A DNA stretch of 53,895 nt from Alienimonas chondri (GTDB lineage: Bacteria > Planctomycetota > Planctomycetia > Planctomycetales > Planctomycetaceae), in the NCBI RefSeq assembly GCF_013036045.1, contig NZ_WTPX01000017.1, forward strand, positions 1-53,895. Reading direction: 5' to 3'. Both the position numbers and the translations under genes were made by a program. Shown here one piece after another: positions 40,499-52,600 of this stretch. Every line of letters begins with the position of its first letter. Positions within the stretch are counted from its first letter, which is position 1. Below the pieces are notes generated by a model that saw only the letters and a program-made list of their open reading frames with translations, was not told the DNA's origin and did no database searches.

Positions 40499-42244
40499 TC
40501 ACACCTTCGCGGTCTGCTGCGGCGTACCGCCGTTGGAAAACTCGTCGATCTGCCGATAGCTGCGGGTGTCCGGATCGTACACCACGCGGTTGAGTGCGTA
40601 CGGGTCGCCCACGGTCGGCGGATGGTCGAAGTTGTTATGCGGCGGGGGCGAGGAACATTGCCATTCCAGCGTCGCGGCCCCCCAGGGATTCGCCGGCGCC
40701 TTCTTGCCCCGCAGGAGGCTGTGAACGAGCACCACCGCGGCGACCAGCAATCCCCCGCCCAGCATAAAGGCGCCCACGGTGCTGACCTGATGCCAGAACT
40801 GGAACTCCGGCACGTAGTTGTAATAGCGCCGGGGCATGCCCTTCGTCCCGAGAATGAACTGCGGGAAGAAGGTCAGGTTGAAGGCCAGGAACACGATCAA
40901 GGCGCTGATCTTGCCCCAGAAATCGTTGTACATCTTCCCGGTCATCTTCGGCCACCAGTAGAACAGCCCGCCGAGGAACGCCACCAGCGACCCGCCCACC
41001 ATGACGTAGTGGAAGTGCGAGACGACGAAGTAGCTGTCGTGCAGGTGAATGTCCGTCGCCAGCGCCCCGAGGTGCAGGCCCGTCAGCCCGCCGATCGTGA
41101 ACAGGAAGATGAAGCTCAGGGCGTAGCACATCGGCGTGGCCAGCCAGATATTTCCCTTGTACATCGTGGCCAGCCAGTTGAAGACCTTGATCGCCGAGGG
41201 GATCGACACGCTGAAGGTCAGCAGACTGAACACGAACGCGGCCACCGTACTCATCCCGGAGGTGAACATGTGATGGCCCCACACGAGGAACCCGAACAGC
41301 GCGATCGCGATCGAGCTATAGGCGATGAACCGATAGCCGAAGATGTGCTTGCGGCTGAACGTCGAGATCAACTCGCTGATAATGCCGAAGCCCGGCAAAA
41401 TCATGATGTAGACGGCGGGGTGGCTGTAGAACCAGAAGAAGTGCTGGAACAACACCGGGTCGCCGCCGTACGCCGGATCGAACACGCCGATGCCCGTCGT
41501 CCGCTCCACCGCCAGCAGCAACAGCGTGACCGCCAACACCGGCGTCGCCAGCACCTGGATGATGCTGGTCGCGTAGATCGCCCACAGGAACAGCGGCATC
41601 TTGAACCATTCCATGCCCGGCGGCCGCATCGTGTGCACCGTCACGATGAAGTTCAGCCCGGTGAAGATCGAGCTGAACCCGAGGATGAACACCCCCGTCA
41701 ACGCCGTGACGACGGCCGTCTCCGTCGACGTCGAATAGGGAACGTAGAACGTCCAGCCCGTATCCAGCGATCCGCGGAAGAGGGTGATCAGAAAGAAGAT
41801 CGCCCCGCCGCACCACAGATAAAAACTCGCCAGGTTCATCCGGGGGAAGGCGACGTCCTTCGCCCCCAGCATCACCGGCAGAACGAAGTTCCCCAACGCC
41901 GCCGGGACCGACGGGATGATAAACAGAAACACCATAATCGCCCCGTGCAGGGTGAAGAAGCGATTATAAGTCTCCGCGGTGACGATCGTTTCGCCCGGCG
42001 TCCACAACTCCGCCCGCACCAGCAGGGCGAAGATGCCGCCCAGCAGGAAGGCGCTCATCACGCCCACCAGGTACATCATCCCGATCCGCTTGTGATCGAG
42101 CGTAACCAACCAACTCATCAACCCCTTGGTGTGGTTGAGGTAGTTGTCTTCCGCGTACCCCGGCGGGCCGGCGGGCACGGCGGCCCGCTCCGGCGAGGGA
42201 GCCGCCTCGCCGGCGGCGTAATCGGTGGGGGTTTCAACGGCCAT
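40499..42244 (-). CDS. ctaD: Cytochrome c oxidase subunit I (A2-type heme-copper oxidase)
   Basis: A 581-residue, 12-helix catalytic subunit that reduces O2 to water and pumps protons. It contains [13 protein letters not shown] (heme a ligand), the D-channel segment [20 protein letters not shown], the CuB His and cross-linked Tyr in [22 protein letters not shown], and [13 protein letters not shown] with the heme a3 and a ligands. The YSHP motif, in place of the Glu-containing GHPEVY, assigns it to subtype A2, the type found in many caa3 oxidases. It follows coxB by 53 bases and precedes coxC. Length is normal, with a C-terminal extension of about 40 soluble residues. Confidence 0.97.
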   Translation of the reverse strand: MAVETPTDYAAGEAAPSPERAAVPAGPPGYAEDNYLNHTKGLMSWLVTLDHKRIGMMYLVGVMSAFLLGGIFALLVRAELWTPGETIVTAETYNRFFTLHGAIMVFLFIIPSVPAALGNFVLPVMLGAKDVAFPRMNLASFYLWCGGAIFFLITLFRGSLDTGWTFYVPYSTSTETAVVTALTGVFILGFSSIFTGLNFIVTVHTMRPPGMEWFKMPLFLWAIYATSIIQVLATPVLAVTLLLLAVERTTGIGVFDPAYGGDPVLFQHFFWFYSHPAVYIMILPGFGIISELISTFSRKHIFGYRFIAYSSIAIALFGFLVWGHHMFTSGMSTVAAFVFSLLTFSVSIPSAIKVFNWLATMYKGNIWLATPMCYALSFIFLFTIGGLTGLHLGALATDIHLHDSYFVVSHFHYVMVGGSLVAFLGGLFYWWPKMTGKMYNDFWGKISALIVFLAFNLTFFPQFILGTKGMPRRYYNYVPEFQFWHQVSTVGAFMLGGGLLVAAVVLVHSLLRGKKAPANPWGAATLEWQCSSPPPHNNFDHPPTVGDPYALNRVVYDPDTRSYRQIDEFSNGGTPQQTAKV

Positions 42245-42297
42245 GACGGGGGGCGGTTAAGAGCGTGGGTGTGCGGTGCGAAGGTGAGTGCAGCGGG

Positions 42298-43365
42298 TTA
42301 ACCATCAGCGCCGGAATCGTCTTCGGCCTCCGGCTCGCCGCCGACAGGCGGGACGTCGCGTTCGACATTCTCCGCCCGGCCCTCTTCGGACAGCGAACGA
42401 ATGTAGGTCGTCAGAGCCATGATCTGCAGTTCTTCCAACTGCCCCTTATACGAGGGCATGTTGTTGCGGAATCCCTCCGCGATCTTCGCGTCCGGCTGCA
42501 GGATCGACTCCCGGATGTACGCATCGTCCGCGATGGCGGAGGTGCCGTCCGTGAACTTCTTGGTCGTCCCCCACAGTCCCTCCCACGTCGGGCAGGCGTT
42601 CTTCGCGCCGTCGACGCTGTGACAGGCCGCACAACCGGCGTCCTTGAAGAGCGCCTCGCCGCCCCCCAGCGGGTCGTCTTCCAGTTCCTGGATCTTGACC
42701 GTCTTAATCTCCCGCAGTTTGTCTTCGAATTCGTCCAGCGGGACAGCGACCACGCCGCCCTCTTTGATCATATTGCTGTGATCTTTGCCGCAGTATTCCG
42801 TGCATTGGTAGAGGTACTCGCCCGGCTCGGTGCATTCGAACCAGATGATGCTGTCGCGGCCGGGGACGATATCCCACTTCGAGCGAAAGGCCGGCACCCA
42901 GAAGCTGTGCAGCACGTCGCTGGAGACCATCCGCAAACGGACCGGGCGCCCGACGGGGATATACAACTTGGAGTCCGTGAAGCCGGCGTCGGGATACACG
43001 AAGGTGAAGTTCCACTTCTTCGCGATCACCCGGACTTCGTAAGCGTCCGCCGGCGGCGTCCGCTGATCGAGGTAGCCGGTAAAACCGAAGCCGAAGATCA
43101 CGATCACCAGCAGCGTCGGGATGACTGTCCAGGTCAGCTCCAGCGGCAGGTTATGGCTCGGCGTCTTCGGGGCGAACGTCTCCACCGGGCGGTGCCGGTA
43201 CTTCCACATGAACCAGCCCATCGCCCCCACGACGATGATGAAGAACACGACGCTGATCCAAGTGATCATCCAGAACAGCGAATCGCTGTTCTCCGCGAAT
43301 GTGGACGCCTGCGTACGGAACAGCAGCCCGTCGCCGTAGTCGGCGAGCGGCGGGATAAACGGCAT
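42298..43365 (-). CDS. ctaC: Cytochrome c oxidase subunit II with fused cytochrome c (caa3 type)
   Basis: A 355-residue protein with two membrane helices (about 31-54 and 77-99) and a cupredoxin domain. The CuA ligands are His153, Cys188, Glu190, Cys192, His196 and Met199, all present in VLHSFW and QCTEYCGKDHSNM. A cytochrome c domain follows with CAACH at 245-249 and a probable Met ligand in NNMPSYKG. Fusion of cytochrome c marks caa3 oxidases and lets ACIII pass electrons directly. An acidic tail of about 25 residues ends the protein. The ATG at 43365 was chosen; the longer frame adds non-typical residues. It lies after SCO, the copper chaperone for CuA. Confidence 0.96.
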   Translation of the reverse strand: MPFIPPLADYGDGLLFRTQASTFAENSDSLFWMITWISVVFFIIVVGAMGWFMWKYRHRPVETFAPKTPSHNLPLELTWTVIPTLLVIVIFGFGFTGYLDQRTPPADAYEVRVIAKKWNFTFVYPDAGFTDSKLYIPVGRPVRLRMVSSDVLHSFWVPAFRSKWDIVPGRDSIIWFECTEPGEYLYQCTEYCGKDHSNMIKEGGVVAVPLDEFEDKLREIKTVKIQELEDDPLGGGEALFKDAGCAACHSVDGAKNACPTWEGLWGTTKKFTDGTSAIADDAYIRESILQPDAKIAEGFRNNMPSYKGQLEELQIMALTTYIRSLSEEGRAENVERDVPPVGGEPEAEDDSGADG

Positions 43366-43434
43366 CAGAGGCGTCCGGGACGAAGTCGACGATGGAGAGC
43401 GACGAGGAGGAGCGACGGGGCGGTCGCTGAACAA

Positions 43435-44355
43435 TTATACGGTGGCCGGAGCGCCCGCGGCGCCCTTGTTCCGCGCGTCCTCTCGACGCACGGCGGCGCC
43501 GGAACGACCCGCAGAAAGTCCGGCGGACGACGGATCAGACGAGCGACGGCTCCGCTGCCACTGGCGGGACAACCACGATCCGAACCCGACCACGAACAGG
43601 AACCCGGCGCCGGCCATCAGCATTTCCGCTTTGCGCGTCACGTAGGTGCCGTGCTCCGGATCGTAGCGGTAACAGATCAGCGGGAAGTAATCCGAAGTCG
43701 TCCCGAGCGTCCCCTCGCCCGTTTCGACCAACCCCAGCTTCAGGGTGTCCGGTTCGAAATCGAGCCGATGGTGGTAACGTCCCACCCGGCCCGTGGGCGT
43801 CAGCAGAATCGTGACGGGGGAATGGTGATATTCCTGCTTGGAGGGTTCGTAGACGTACTTGAAGCCCACGGCCCGAGCCAGCCGTTTGATCGAGCCGGGA
43901 TTACCGGTGAGAAACGACCAGTTCCCCTTCCCCATCAGCCGGACGTAGCCCCGCCGGCGTTCTTCCGCGACCTCCGGGCCTTCCGTCGGATCGATGCTGA
44001 CGGTGACGACGCGAAAGTCCTCGCCGGCGGTCACGTCCAACCCGCCCAGCGTGGTCGCGAGGTTCCGCAACTGGATGTCGCAGACCTTCGGGCACCGCGA
44101 GTAGTTCAGCGTGAGGATGACCGGCCGGGTGCCGTCGTAGTAATCGCCCAGCCGGACCATGTTGCCGACGTGATCCCGGAACGCGATGTCCGCGGGCACC
44201 TGATCGCCCAACTTCTCGTCGACGCCGACGTCCCGCACCTCAAACGGCACGACGTTCGGGTCCGGCCGTTCCGGCCGCAAGGCCTGCGCGGGAGCGACCG
44301 CGGTCGCGATCAGCCCGCACAGCGCAACGGCGAGAGTCGAGGCGAACCGGTTCAC
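43435..44355 (-). CDS. SCO1/SenC/PrrC-family copper chaperone with C-terminal membrane anchor
   Basis: A 306-residue exported thioredoxin-fold protein that delivers copper to the CuA site of subunit II. The signal peptide covers about residues 1-25. Copper ligands are Cys88 and Cys92 in SRCPKVCDIQL, with His in SKQEYHHSPVTILL near residue 176. A C-terminal membrane segment at about 245-263 (MLMAGAGFLFVVGFGSWL) and a basic tail follow, whereas classical SCO proteins are anchored at the N-terminus. Its start overlaps the stop of the small upstream gene by four bases, and it precedes coxB, its likely client, by 69 bases. Confidence 0.92.
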   Translation of the reverse strand: MNRFASTLAVALCGLIATAVAPAQALRPERPDPNVVPFEVRDVGVDEKLGDQVPADIAFRDHVGNMVRLGDYYDGTRPVILTLNYSRCPKVCDIQLRNLATTLGGLDVTAGEDFRVVTVSIDPTEGPEVAEERRRGYVRLMGKGNWSFLTGNPGSIKRLARAVGFKYVYEPSKQEYHHSPVTILLTPTGRVGRYHHRLDFEPDTLKLGLVETGEGTLGTTSDYFPLICYRYDPEHGTYVTRKAEMLMAGAGFLFVVGFGSWLSRQWQRSRRSSDPSSAGLSAGRSGAAVRREDARNKGAAGAPATV

Positions 44356-44741
44356 GCTTCGCTCCCGGCTTCGTCGGTCGAATCCGCGTCTGTCGATTCC
44401 GAATCTGCGGCGTCCGACTCCGACTGCTCGGCACGCTCCGCGGCGAGTTCCTCGACCGTCTCGGCCATCGCCTTATCGACCGGAATGGCGGCGGAGTCCG
44501 TGGTGGCGTTCCAGCTGTAGCGTTCGATCGCGGCCCGCTGCTCCTGCAACTCCGCATCGACGCTGGCGAGCGGGACGTTGATGACCTTCTCCTGATACTC
44601 CGCCGCCTGCCACTTGTAGAACAGGGTGCGGGCGCCGGTGATGATCACGAACAGTCCCACCGCCGAGAGCAGGCCGATCAAAAAGATCGTCCGCATGCTC
44701 AGGTCGTTGTAGGCCTGCTTCTCGCCGGTCGTGTCGGACAT
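44352..44741 (-). CDS. Small single-pass protein between actF and SCO
   Basis: A 129-residue protein of unrecognised family. It has a short N-terminal tail, one membrane segment at about 17-38 (RTIFLIGLLSAVGLFVIITG), the segment LFYKWQAAEYQEKVINVPLA, and a soluble part with ASVDAELQEQRAAIERYSWN. The last 35 residues are acidic and Ser/Asp-rich (SESDAADSESTDADSTDEAG) and disordered. Small anchored proteins of this kind are common next to ACIII genes of planctomycetes, and an assembly or docking role between ACIII and the oxidase is inferred only from position. It overlaps the SCO gene by four bases. Confidence 0.72.
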   Translation of the reverse strand: MSDTTGEKQAYNDLSMRTIFLIGLLSAVGLFVIITGARTLFYKWQAAEYQEKVINVPLASVDAELQEQRAAIERYSWNATTDSAAIPVDKAMAETVEELAAERAEQSESDAADSESTDADSTDEAGSEA

Positions 44742-44751
44742 GATCGATGAA

Positions 44752-44789
44752 CCGCCGGTCGGCGGACTGTTTCACCCCGAAGTCGGGGT
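44752..44789 (-). terminator. Two short hairpins in the actF-downstream gap
   Basis: ccgccg (44752-44757) pairs with cggcgg (44760-44765), a tight loop. accccg (44774-44779) pairs with cggggt (44784-44789) around a four-base loop. They lie in the 131-base gap after actF on the minus strand, the largest gap in the cluster, just before the small anchored protein gene. They may separate the ACIII and oxidase units, but stems are short and there is no T-run. Confidence 0.35.
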
Positions 44790-44872
44790 TTGCAAGGAAC
44801 GGGGGAGTGTTCGGCCCTGCGCCGATCCGGGCGACAGACGCGGATGACGCAGGGGACGATTCGGACGCGGGA

Positions 44873-46141
44873 TCAGGTGTTGTGGAACGCGAGGGCTTCC
44901 TTGAGCCGCGGATCGCGGTGCGGCACGAGGGCCACCCCGGCGGCGGTCGTCAGCAGCGTGGCACAGGCGAAACCGCCGATCCCCACGAAGCAGGCCAGGT
45001 CCACCAGGCTCAGCGGCAAGCCGACGTCCTCGATCCCCGCGTGCACGGCGTCGTGCGTCAGCCGCGGCATGATGAACAGATAGAGGTCCACAGCGTGCAT
45101 GAACAGCACCCACACGCACCAGAACATCAACGTGCTGTCCCGCCGTTTGACGTGCCGGCTCAGCAGGCCGAGGAACGGGATGATGAAGTGCCCGGTCAGC
45201 AGCATCGCCATGACGAACGTCCAGCCGTGACTGAACCGCACGAGGTAGTACTCGGTTTCTTCGGGGATGTCCGCGTACCAGATCAGCAGGAACTGACTGA
45301 AGCTCACGTAGGCCCAGAACACGATGAACCCGAACAGCAGCTTGCCGAGATCCTGCTGGTGTTCGACCGTGACGGCCTCCGTCAACGTGCCCCGCTTGCG
45401 GAGCAGCAGCACGATCACCGCCAGCGTGGCATGCACGCTGACCGCACAGCCGGCGATGATGACCACCCCGTAGATGGTGCTGTACCAGGTGGGCGTGAGG
45501 CTCATCAGGAAGTCGATCGCCGCGAACGTCACCGTCAGGAACGTCAGCGGGAGGCCGGCGACGCTCCAGTTGTGCATCGTCTGCGTCAGACCCGGATCCC
45601 CCGTCTCGTCCTGCTTGCGGCTCAGGGCGTACAGCTTCCAGCCCCAGAAGCTCCACACCGCGAAGTAGATCGCGCAGCGAATCAGGAAGAACGGCTTATT
45701 GAGGTACGGCTCCTTGTGCTGGAGCAGATCCGCGGTGGGGCCGCTCTCGACCAGCACAGGATCAGCCCATTCCCACACGCCGGCGCCGTCGAACAGCACC
45801 CCGGCGAGCAACGGCAGCGACAGCGGGGCAAAGACCCACAGGTTCGCCCCCAGCATCTCCGCCAAACGGCGAACCGTGACGCTCCACCCGGCCCGGGTGA
45901 CGTGCTGGATCATCGTGAAGAACAGCCCGCCGAGGCTGATCGTCAGGAAGAACCAGTAGGCCCAGAGGTAGCCGAACAGGAACCGCTTCGCCCAGCCGTC
46001 GTCGCTCAGCGACGCGAGTAGCCCCGCCGCCACCAAGCCGACCACGCCGACCAACAGCAACGGAATACGGAACTTCCCGGCGAGATCGCCGATGTCTTCC
46101 CGCAGCGCGGCGGGATCGACGACGGGGGCGTGGTGGGCCAT
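44873..46141 (-). CDS. actF: Alternative complex III, membrane subunit ActF
   Basis: A 422-residue polytopic membrane protein with about ten helices, paralogous to ActC (NrfD-like) and lacking redox cofactors. Visible helices include FLFGYLWAYWFFLTISLGGLF-like sequence near residue 55, PLLAGVLFDGAGVWEW near 100, and the quinone-side HVKRRDSTLMFWCVWVLFMH. The ending is KEALAFHNT. In ACIII, ActF packs with ActC and forms a proton-path half. The ATG at 46141 (MAHHAPVVD) was chosen because the 134 residues of frame before it are Arg/Pro-rich shadow sequence. It follows the actD-actE fusion after 70 bases. Confidence 0.93.
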   Translation of the reverse strand: MAHHAPVVDPAALREDIGDLAGKFRIPLLLVGVVGLVAAGLLASLSDDGWAKRFLFGYLWAYWFFLTISLGGLFFTMIQHVTRAGWSVTVRRLAEMLGANLWVFAPLSLPLLAGVLFDGAGVWEWADPVLVESGPTADLLQHKEPYLNKPFFLIRCAIYFAVWSFWGWKLYALSRKQDETGDPGLTQTMHNWSVAGLPLTFLTVTFAAIDFLMSLTPTWYSTIYGVVIIAGCAVSVHATLAVIVLLLRKRGTLTEAVTVEHQQDLGKLLFGFIVFWAYVSFSQFLLIWYADIPEETEYYLVRFSHGWTFVMAMLLTGHFIIPFLGLLSRHVKRRDSTLMFWCVWVLFMHAVDLYLFIMPRLTHDAVHAGIEDVGLPLSLVDLACFVGIGGFACATLLTTAAGVALVPHRDPRLKEALAFHNT

Positions 46142-46211
46142 GCGGGACGCGGGAGCGAGCAGGAAATGCGGGGGTGTCGGGGCGCCGCGAACTCGCGGCG
46201 AGGGTCGGGAC

Positions 46212-48116
46212 TCAAGCAGTCTCAGCGTCGGCGTCAGCCGGATCGTCCGTTTCCGGCTCGCCTGCTTCCGGGTCGTTCGATTCCGGACTTTCCATTTCCG
46301 GCTCGTCGGCGGGGGCCGGATCGGCGACCGGGTCGGGATCTTCGTTGCGACCTTCGACGTCCGGCTTGGCGCCGCTCGGCGTATCCGAGGGGGCGGCCGT
46401 GCTGCTGGTCGTCGGGGCGTCGCCGGTCTCGCCGCGGGGCACGATCGCATCGTCGGCTTCGACGGTCCCGCTCTCACCAGCGGCCGCGGCGGCGCGGGCG
46501 GCCTCATCGGCGGCGGCCTGCTCAGCGGCTTCCTTCGCCGCACGGGCCTCTTCGCGAACCCGGTCGCGCTCGGCTTCGGGAACGTCCCCGATCTTGGCGT
46601 GCTGGCTCTTCTGCAACGCCCGCAGGTAGAGGACGACGTTCCAGCGATCCTTCAGTTCGATCTGCGACCCGTACGCCGGCATCTTGCGGACGCCGTTGGT
46701 GATCGCGTCATACAGATAACCGTTCGGCCGATTCCGGGTGACGTCGGTGTGCAGGTTCGAGGGGGGCACCCAGGCCTGAGCCTTGATCTGCGTCGCCCGT
46801 TTGTGAACGAGGCCGTCGCCGAACCCGCCGACGCCGTGGCAGGCCGCACAGTAGATGTTGAACACCAACTGGCCCCGCTGGACGTTCTCCAGCGTCGGCT
46901 CGATCGGCAGATCGCGGGTGAACAGGGACATGTCCTCTTCGTCGTCGCCCGCCGGCGGGGCTTCGCCGCCGGTCTGCTCCTGCGGTGCGTCCGTGGTGTT
47001 CGCTCCGCTCTCGGACTGATCCTGGTTCAGCGAGGCGAAGGCGAACAGCGCCGCGCTGGCGAGGCGCTGGCCGTCGCCGTCCGGCAGCGCCGCGGCGGGG
47101 CCGGAGGCCGCGGCGGGGTTATCCGTGGGCTCCAGGCCGCGATAGAGGGCGTCGTCCAGATCGAGCTCGCCGCGGGCGATCGTGCCTTCGACCTGCGGAC
47201 GCATCGCCCGTTGATCGGCGAAGAACGGGTTCCGCTGCTGCGGTTTGAAGCTCGCCTGCCAGTCCATATCCCCGACGGGATGGATGCGCGGCGTGGACCA
47301 CGGCGTGTTGCGGTGCTCGGCGATCAACGCCGGCGGGATCAGCAGCAGGGCGAACAGGATCAGGGCCGCCGTGGGGATCCACGCCGGCGCCCGGCGGCTC
47401 TCCACGTCCCAGACCTCGCGAACGGCCGTCGGCCGCGTCGGCGAAAGCAGTTCGGCGGCGCCTTCGAGATCGAACTTCGGATCCTTCGAGTCCAGGCCGA
47501 TCAGGTAACCGTCGTCGGTGCCCCGACGGAAGTTCGAGAGCCGCAGACGCGGGTTCGACAACTTCGGCAGCCGGTTCAGGACCAGCATGCCGAAGAACGC
47601 CCCGAACGCGCTGAATAGAATCGTCAGTTCGAACGCCACCGGGATGTTTGCCGGCAGGCTCCAGATCGGCTTGCCGCTGATGAGGAAGTTGTAGCCCTGC
47701 AGGAAGGTCGGAATGCCGGCCTCGTTGGCCACTTCCTCGCTGCCGTTGAGATACCACTGCATCAGCAGGCCGGTCATGCAGCCGGTGAGGCCGCCGCACA
47801 GCACGATCCAGGGCAGAATCGTCGCCTTGATGCCCATCGCCCGCTCGATGCCGTGCACCGGGTACGGGGTGTAGCTGTCCCATTTGGTGATGCCGGCGTC
47901 GCGAACCCGCTCGCAGGCCGCGAGCAGTTCGCCGACGTCCTCGTACTCCGCCACCACGCCCGTCAGCTTCGGGGCGCGAGAGCGATCCGGCGGGGCGACC
48001 AGCCGATTGTTGACGTCCGACAGGACTTTATACGCCGGCCCCTTCGCCTGACCCGTGAACGGATCGGAGAGCGTATTGGGCCGCGTATCGATGGGGGTGT
48101 TTCCGCGAGAGACCAT
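46212..48116 (-). CDS. actDE: Alternative complex III ActD-ActE fusion (DUF3341 plus cytochrome c)
   Basis: A 634-residue protein. Residues about 45-235 are ActD (DUF3341): VVAEYEDVGELLAACERVRD, WDSYTPYPVHGIERAMGIK and two membrane helices (about 102-124 and 160-180), followed by the GTDDGYLIGL segment. Then comes another membrane helix (about 246-265, IPTAALILFALLLIPPALI) and a monoheme cytochrome c, normally the separate ActE, with CAACH near residue 422 in FNIYCAACHGVGGFGDG and a Met ligand in RKMPAYGSQI. About 110 residues at the end are an acidic, Ala/Pro/Asp-rich disordered tail. The cytochrome carries electrons to the caa3 oxidase. Fusion fixes a 1:1 ratio and tethers the heme. It lies nine bases from actC. 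Confidence 0.92.
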   Translation of the reverse strand: MVSRGNTPIDTRPNTLSDPFTGQAKGPAYKVLSDVNNRLVAPPDRSRAPKLTGVVAEYEDVGELLAACERVRDAGITKWDSYTPYPVHGIERAMGIKATILPWIVLCGGLTGCMTGLLMQWYLNGSEEVANEAGIPTFLQGYNFLISGKPIWSLPANIPVAFELTILFSAFGAFFGMLVLNRLPKLSNPRLRLSNFRRGTDDGYLIGLDSKDPKFDLEGAAELLSPTRPTAVREVWDVESRRAPAWIPTAALILFALLLIPPALIAEHRNTPWSTPRIHPVGDMDWQASFKPQQRNPFFADQRAMRPQVEGTIARGELDLDDALYRGLEPTDNPAAASGPAAALPDGDGQRLASAALFAFASLNQDQSESGANTTDAPQEQTGGEAPPAGDDEEDMSLFTRDLPIEPTLENVQRGQLVFNIYCAACHGVGGFGDGLVHKRATQIKAQAWVPPSNLHTDVTRNRPNGYLYDAITNGVRKMPAYGSQIELKDRWNVVLYLRALQKSQHAKIGDVPEAERDRVREEARAAKEAAEQAAADEAARAAAAAGESGTVEADDAIVPRGETGDAPTTSSTAAPSDTPSGAKPDVEGRNEDPDPVADPAPADEPEMESPESNDPEAGEPETDDPADADAETA

Positions 48117-48125
48117 GACGGGTTC

Positions 48126-49598
<1,473 letters not shown>

Positions 49599-49644
49599 GC
49601 TGCGAAGGGAGGGGAGAAGTTGAGAGTGCGGGGAAAACGTGTGA

Positions 49645-52600
49645 CTAGACCGAGACGATCTTCAGCAGCGAGGACTTCAAGGACGGAGCGACCGAGGCGT
49701 GATCGTCGCCGTGCGTCTCGTCGCCCTCATGATCGTGATCGCCGGCGCCGTGATCGTCAGTGCCGTGAGCTCCGTGCCCGTCGCCGCCATGCTCGTCGCC
49801 GTGGTGCCCGTGAAGGTGCAACTCGCGGTAGTAAGCTTCGGCCTTCTCCAGGGTCGGATGCGGGTTGCGAATCCGGGCGAGATACGCCGTGCGAGGCTTG
49901 GTGTTGTACTCGGAGAGCAGCTTGTACGCCCGGCCGTTCTCGTGACCTTCGCGGACACGGCTATTCGCGTCGTTCAGGTCGCCGAACACGATGGCGTTCG
50001 TCGGGCAAACCTGCTCGCAGGCGGTCTGGATCGCCCCGTCCTGCAGCTGCTCGCCCTTGTTGTCCACGGGGATCGTGGCGTGCTGAATCCGCTGCACGCA
50101 GTAGGTGCACTTCTCCATCACGCCGCGGACGCGAACGGACACTTCCGGGTTCAACACCATCCCGGTCAGCTCCTTATTCGCCCCCTCGTACCGCTTGTTG
50201 TAGTTGAGGAAGTTGAACCGCCGCACCTTGTACGGGCAGTTGTTGGAGCAATACCGCGTGCCGATGCAGCGGTTGTAGACCATGCTGTTCAGCCCCTCGG
50301 CGGTGTGCACCGTCGCGGCGACGGGGCAGACCTGCTCGCAGGGGGCGTTCTCGCAATGCACGCACATCAGCGGCTGACTGGCGACCGCGGGGTTCGCCCA
50401 GGCGGCGACGTCGGTGACCTCGTAGCCGACTTCGTCGTCGGAGTCTTCGTCCGGACCGGGCTTGGTGTTCGGCGTGAAGTACCGATCCATCCGCAGCCAG
50501 TGCATCTCGCGGCCGCGCTTGACCTGATCCTTGCCGACGACGGGAACGTTGTTCTCCGCCTGACAGGCCACCGTGCAGGCGTTGCAGCCGGTGCACTGCG
50601 ACAGGTCGATCGCCATGCCCCAGCTGCGGCCCTCGTACTTCCGGCTCTCCCACAAGCTTTCCAGCGGCGGGTGATGCACCATCTCGTCGGCGAAGGTCGG
50701 ATGCTCGCCGAACTGACGCTCGGTCGCCTCGCGGACCAGCATCGGCACGGCCTTCACCATGTGCTCCATGCCGTTTTCGTCGATGGCGTGATGGTTCTGG
50801 GTCGTGACCAACTCGTGGTCGACCGAACCCTTCGACACCTTCACGCCGGCGATGACCTGCGAGGTGGCGCCCGATTCCGCGGTCCGCCAGAGCGGGTAGG
50901 CGTCAAACCCGACGCCGTCGGAGAGCGTGTCCTCCTCGTCGAAGTCCATGAACGCCCCGCCCTTGATCCCGACGTTGCCGCCGACGACCCCCGCAGCGGT
51001 CCGGCCGTAGCCGAGCGCCAACCCGATCGACCCATCCGCCTGCCCGGCGAGAATGTAGGCCGGCACATCGATCGCCCCGTCCGGGGTCGTGATCGTCACG
51101 CCGTCGCCCTGATCGACGCCCAGCGTGGCCGCATCCCTCGGAGAGATCAGTGCCGCGTTATCCCAGACCAGCTTGGTGAGGAAGTCCGGCGCCTCCTGCA
51201 ACCAGCCGTTGTTGGCGAATCGCCCGTCATGCACGCTGCTGGAGGAGGTGAGCACCAGCTCGAAGCCCTCCGGCGCCGAGTCGGGCAAACCCGGAACGTC
51301 GCCGCTAAGCGACGCCTCGACCGGCTCCGCGGCGGTGTCTTCGACGAAGCCGCGATGCACCGCGGTCTTCCAGCCCTTCGTGCCGGAACCGACGAGCGAA
51401 TCGAAGGTGGCGCGGGTCAATTCGTAGCCGGTCGCGGCGGACTCGCCCAGCAGACGAGCGAGGAACTCCGCGCTCGTCACGCCGTCGAACAGCGGCTGAA
51501 TGAGCGGCTGCTGAATGGCGTACGTCCCGCCCAGCAGACGAACGTCGCCCCACTGCTCCAACGGATGAGCCATCGGGATGTGCCAGCCGCACAACAGACT
51601 CGTCTCGTCGCGATACAGTCCCAGGCGAGCCGACCGCTTCACTTTCGCGACGGCCTCCGCGAACTGACAGTCGGCGGGAGCGTCGTAGGCGGGGTTGCCG
51701 CCGAGCACGAGCAGCGTTTCGAACTCGCCGCTCCGCAGCCGTTCGCAGAGCACCTGAATGCCGACGACCGAATCGGGATTCGCCGGGGCGTCCGCCTCCG
51801 CGAAGTAGCTCACGCCATGATTGCCGAGTTCTTCGTTCAGCCTGTGCACCGCCGCCTGCACCGCCGCCGGCTGGCGAGCGCCGCAAAGCACGACGCATTT
51901 TTTATCGGAGTTGAGATCGTCCGCGAGCGCCGCAATGAACTCGTCGGCCGCCTTGGCGCCGCCACGCGCCTTCTCCAAGTCGGACAGGAACTTGGGGATC
52001 GCCGTGCTCTTGAGCGGGAACCGGTGGTCGGCCGCGGCGCCGGTCACAGAGAACTGGCTCTCGATCGCGTAGAGCCGGTTCATCGGGCCGTCTTCCGGCC
52101 GACGACGCGCCGCCCAGGCCCGGTTGTTGACGGCGGAGGCGGGATGGTCGCCGAGCGGGTCGGCGTCGAGACAGACGATCACGTCCGCGGCGGCGAGATC
52201 GACGCTGGGCCGCAATGCTTCGCCGAACGCCTGCTGCGTGCCTTCGAGCAAACTGTCGCCGGAGAGCGGCGAGTATTCGCACCAGGTCGCCCCGGCGCCG
52301 GTGACCTGATCGCGGAGCCGCTTGAGCGTCGGCGAGCCGGTCGCCTCGCACAGAACAGCCGTCGCCCCGGCCCCGTCGCCCAGCACGCCGGCCAGCGACT
52401 CCAGCGCGGCATCGAGCGTGGAGGGCGCCGCCTTCGCGCCGACCCCCTTCATCACGCTGCCCCGGCGATCCGGGTCGTACATACTGAGGATCAACGCCTG
52501 ATCGAAGGCGCTGCTCGAACCGCGACCGACGGCGTCGTCCGGGTTCCCCTCGACCTTGACCGGACGCCCGTCCACACAGCTGACCAGCAAGCTGCGGCCG

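Noticed and set aside
39905-42301. Plus-strand open frame of about 800 codons opposite coxA and coxC
   Set aside because: It spans two genes and the gap between them, and the translation is Arg/His/Glu-rich shadow sequence. Real subunit I and III motifs are on the minus strand.
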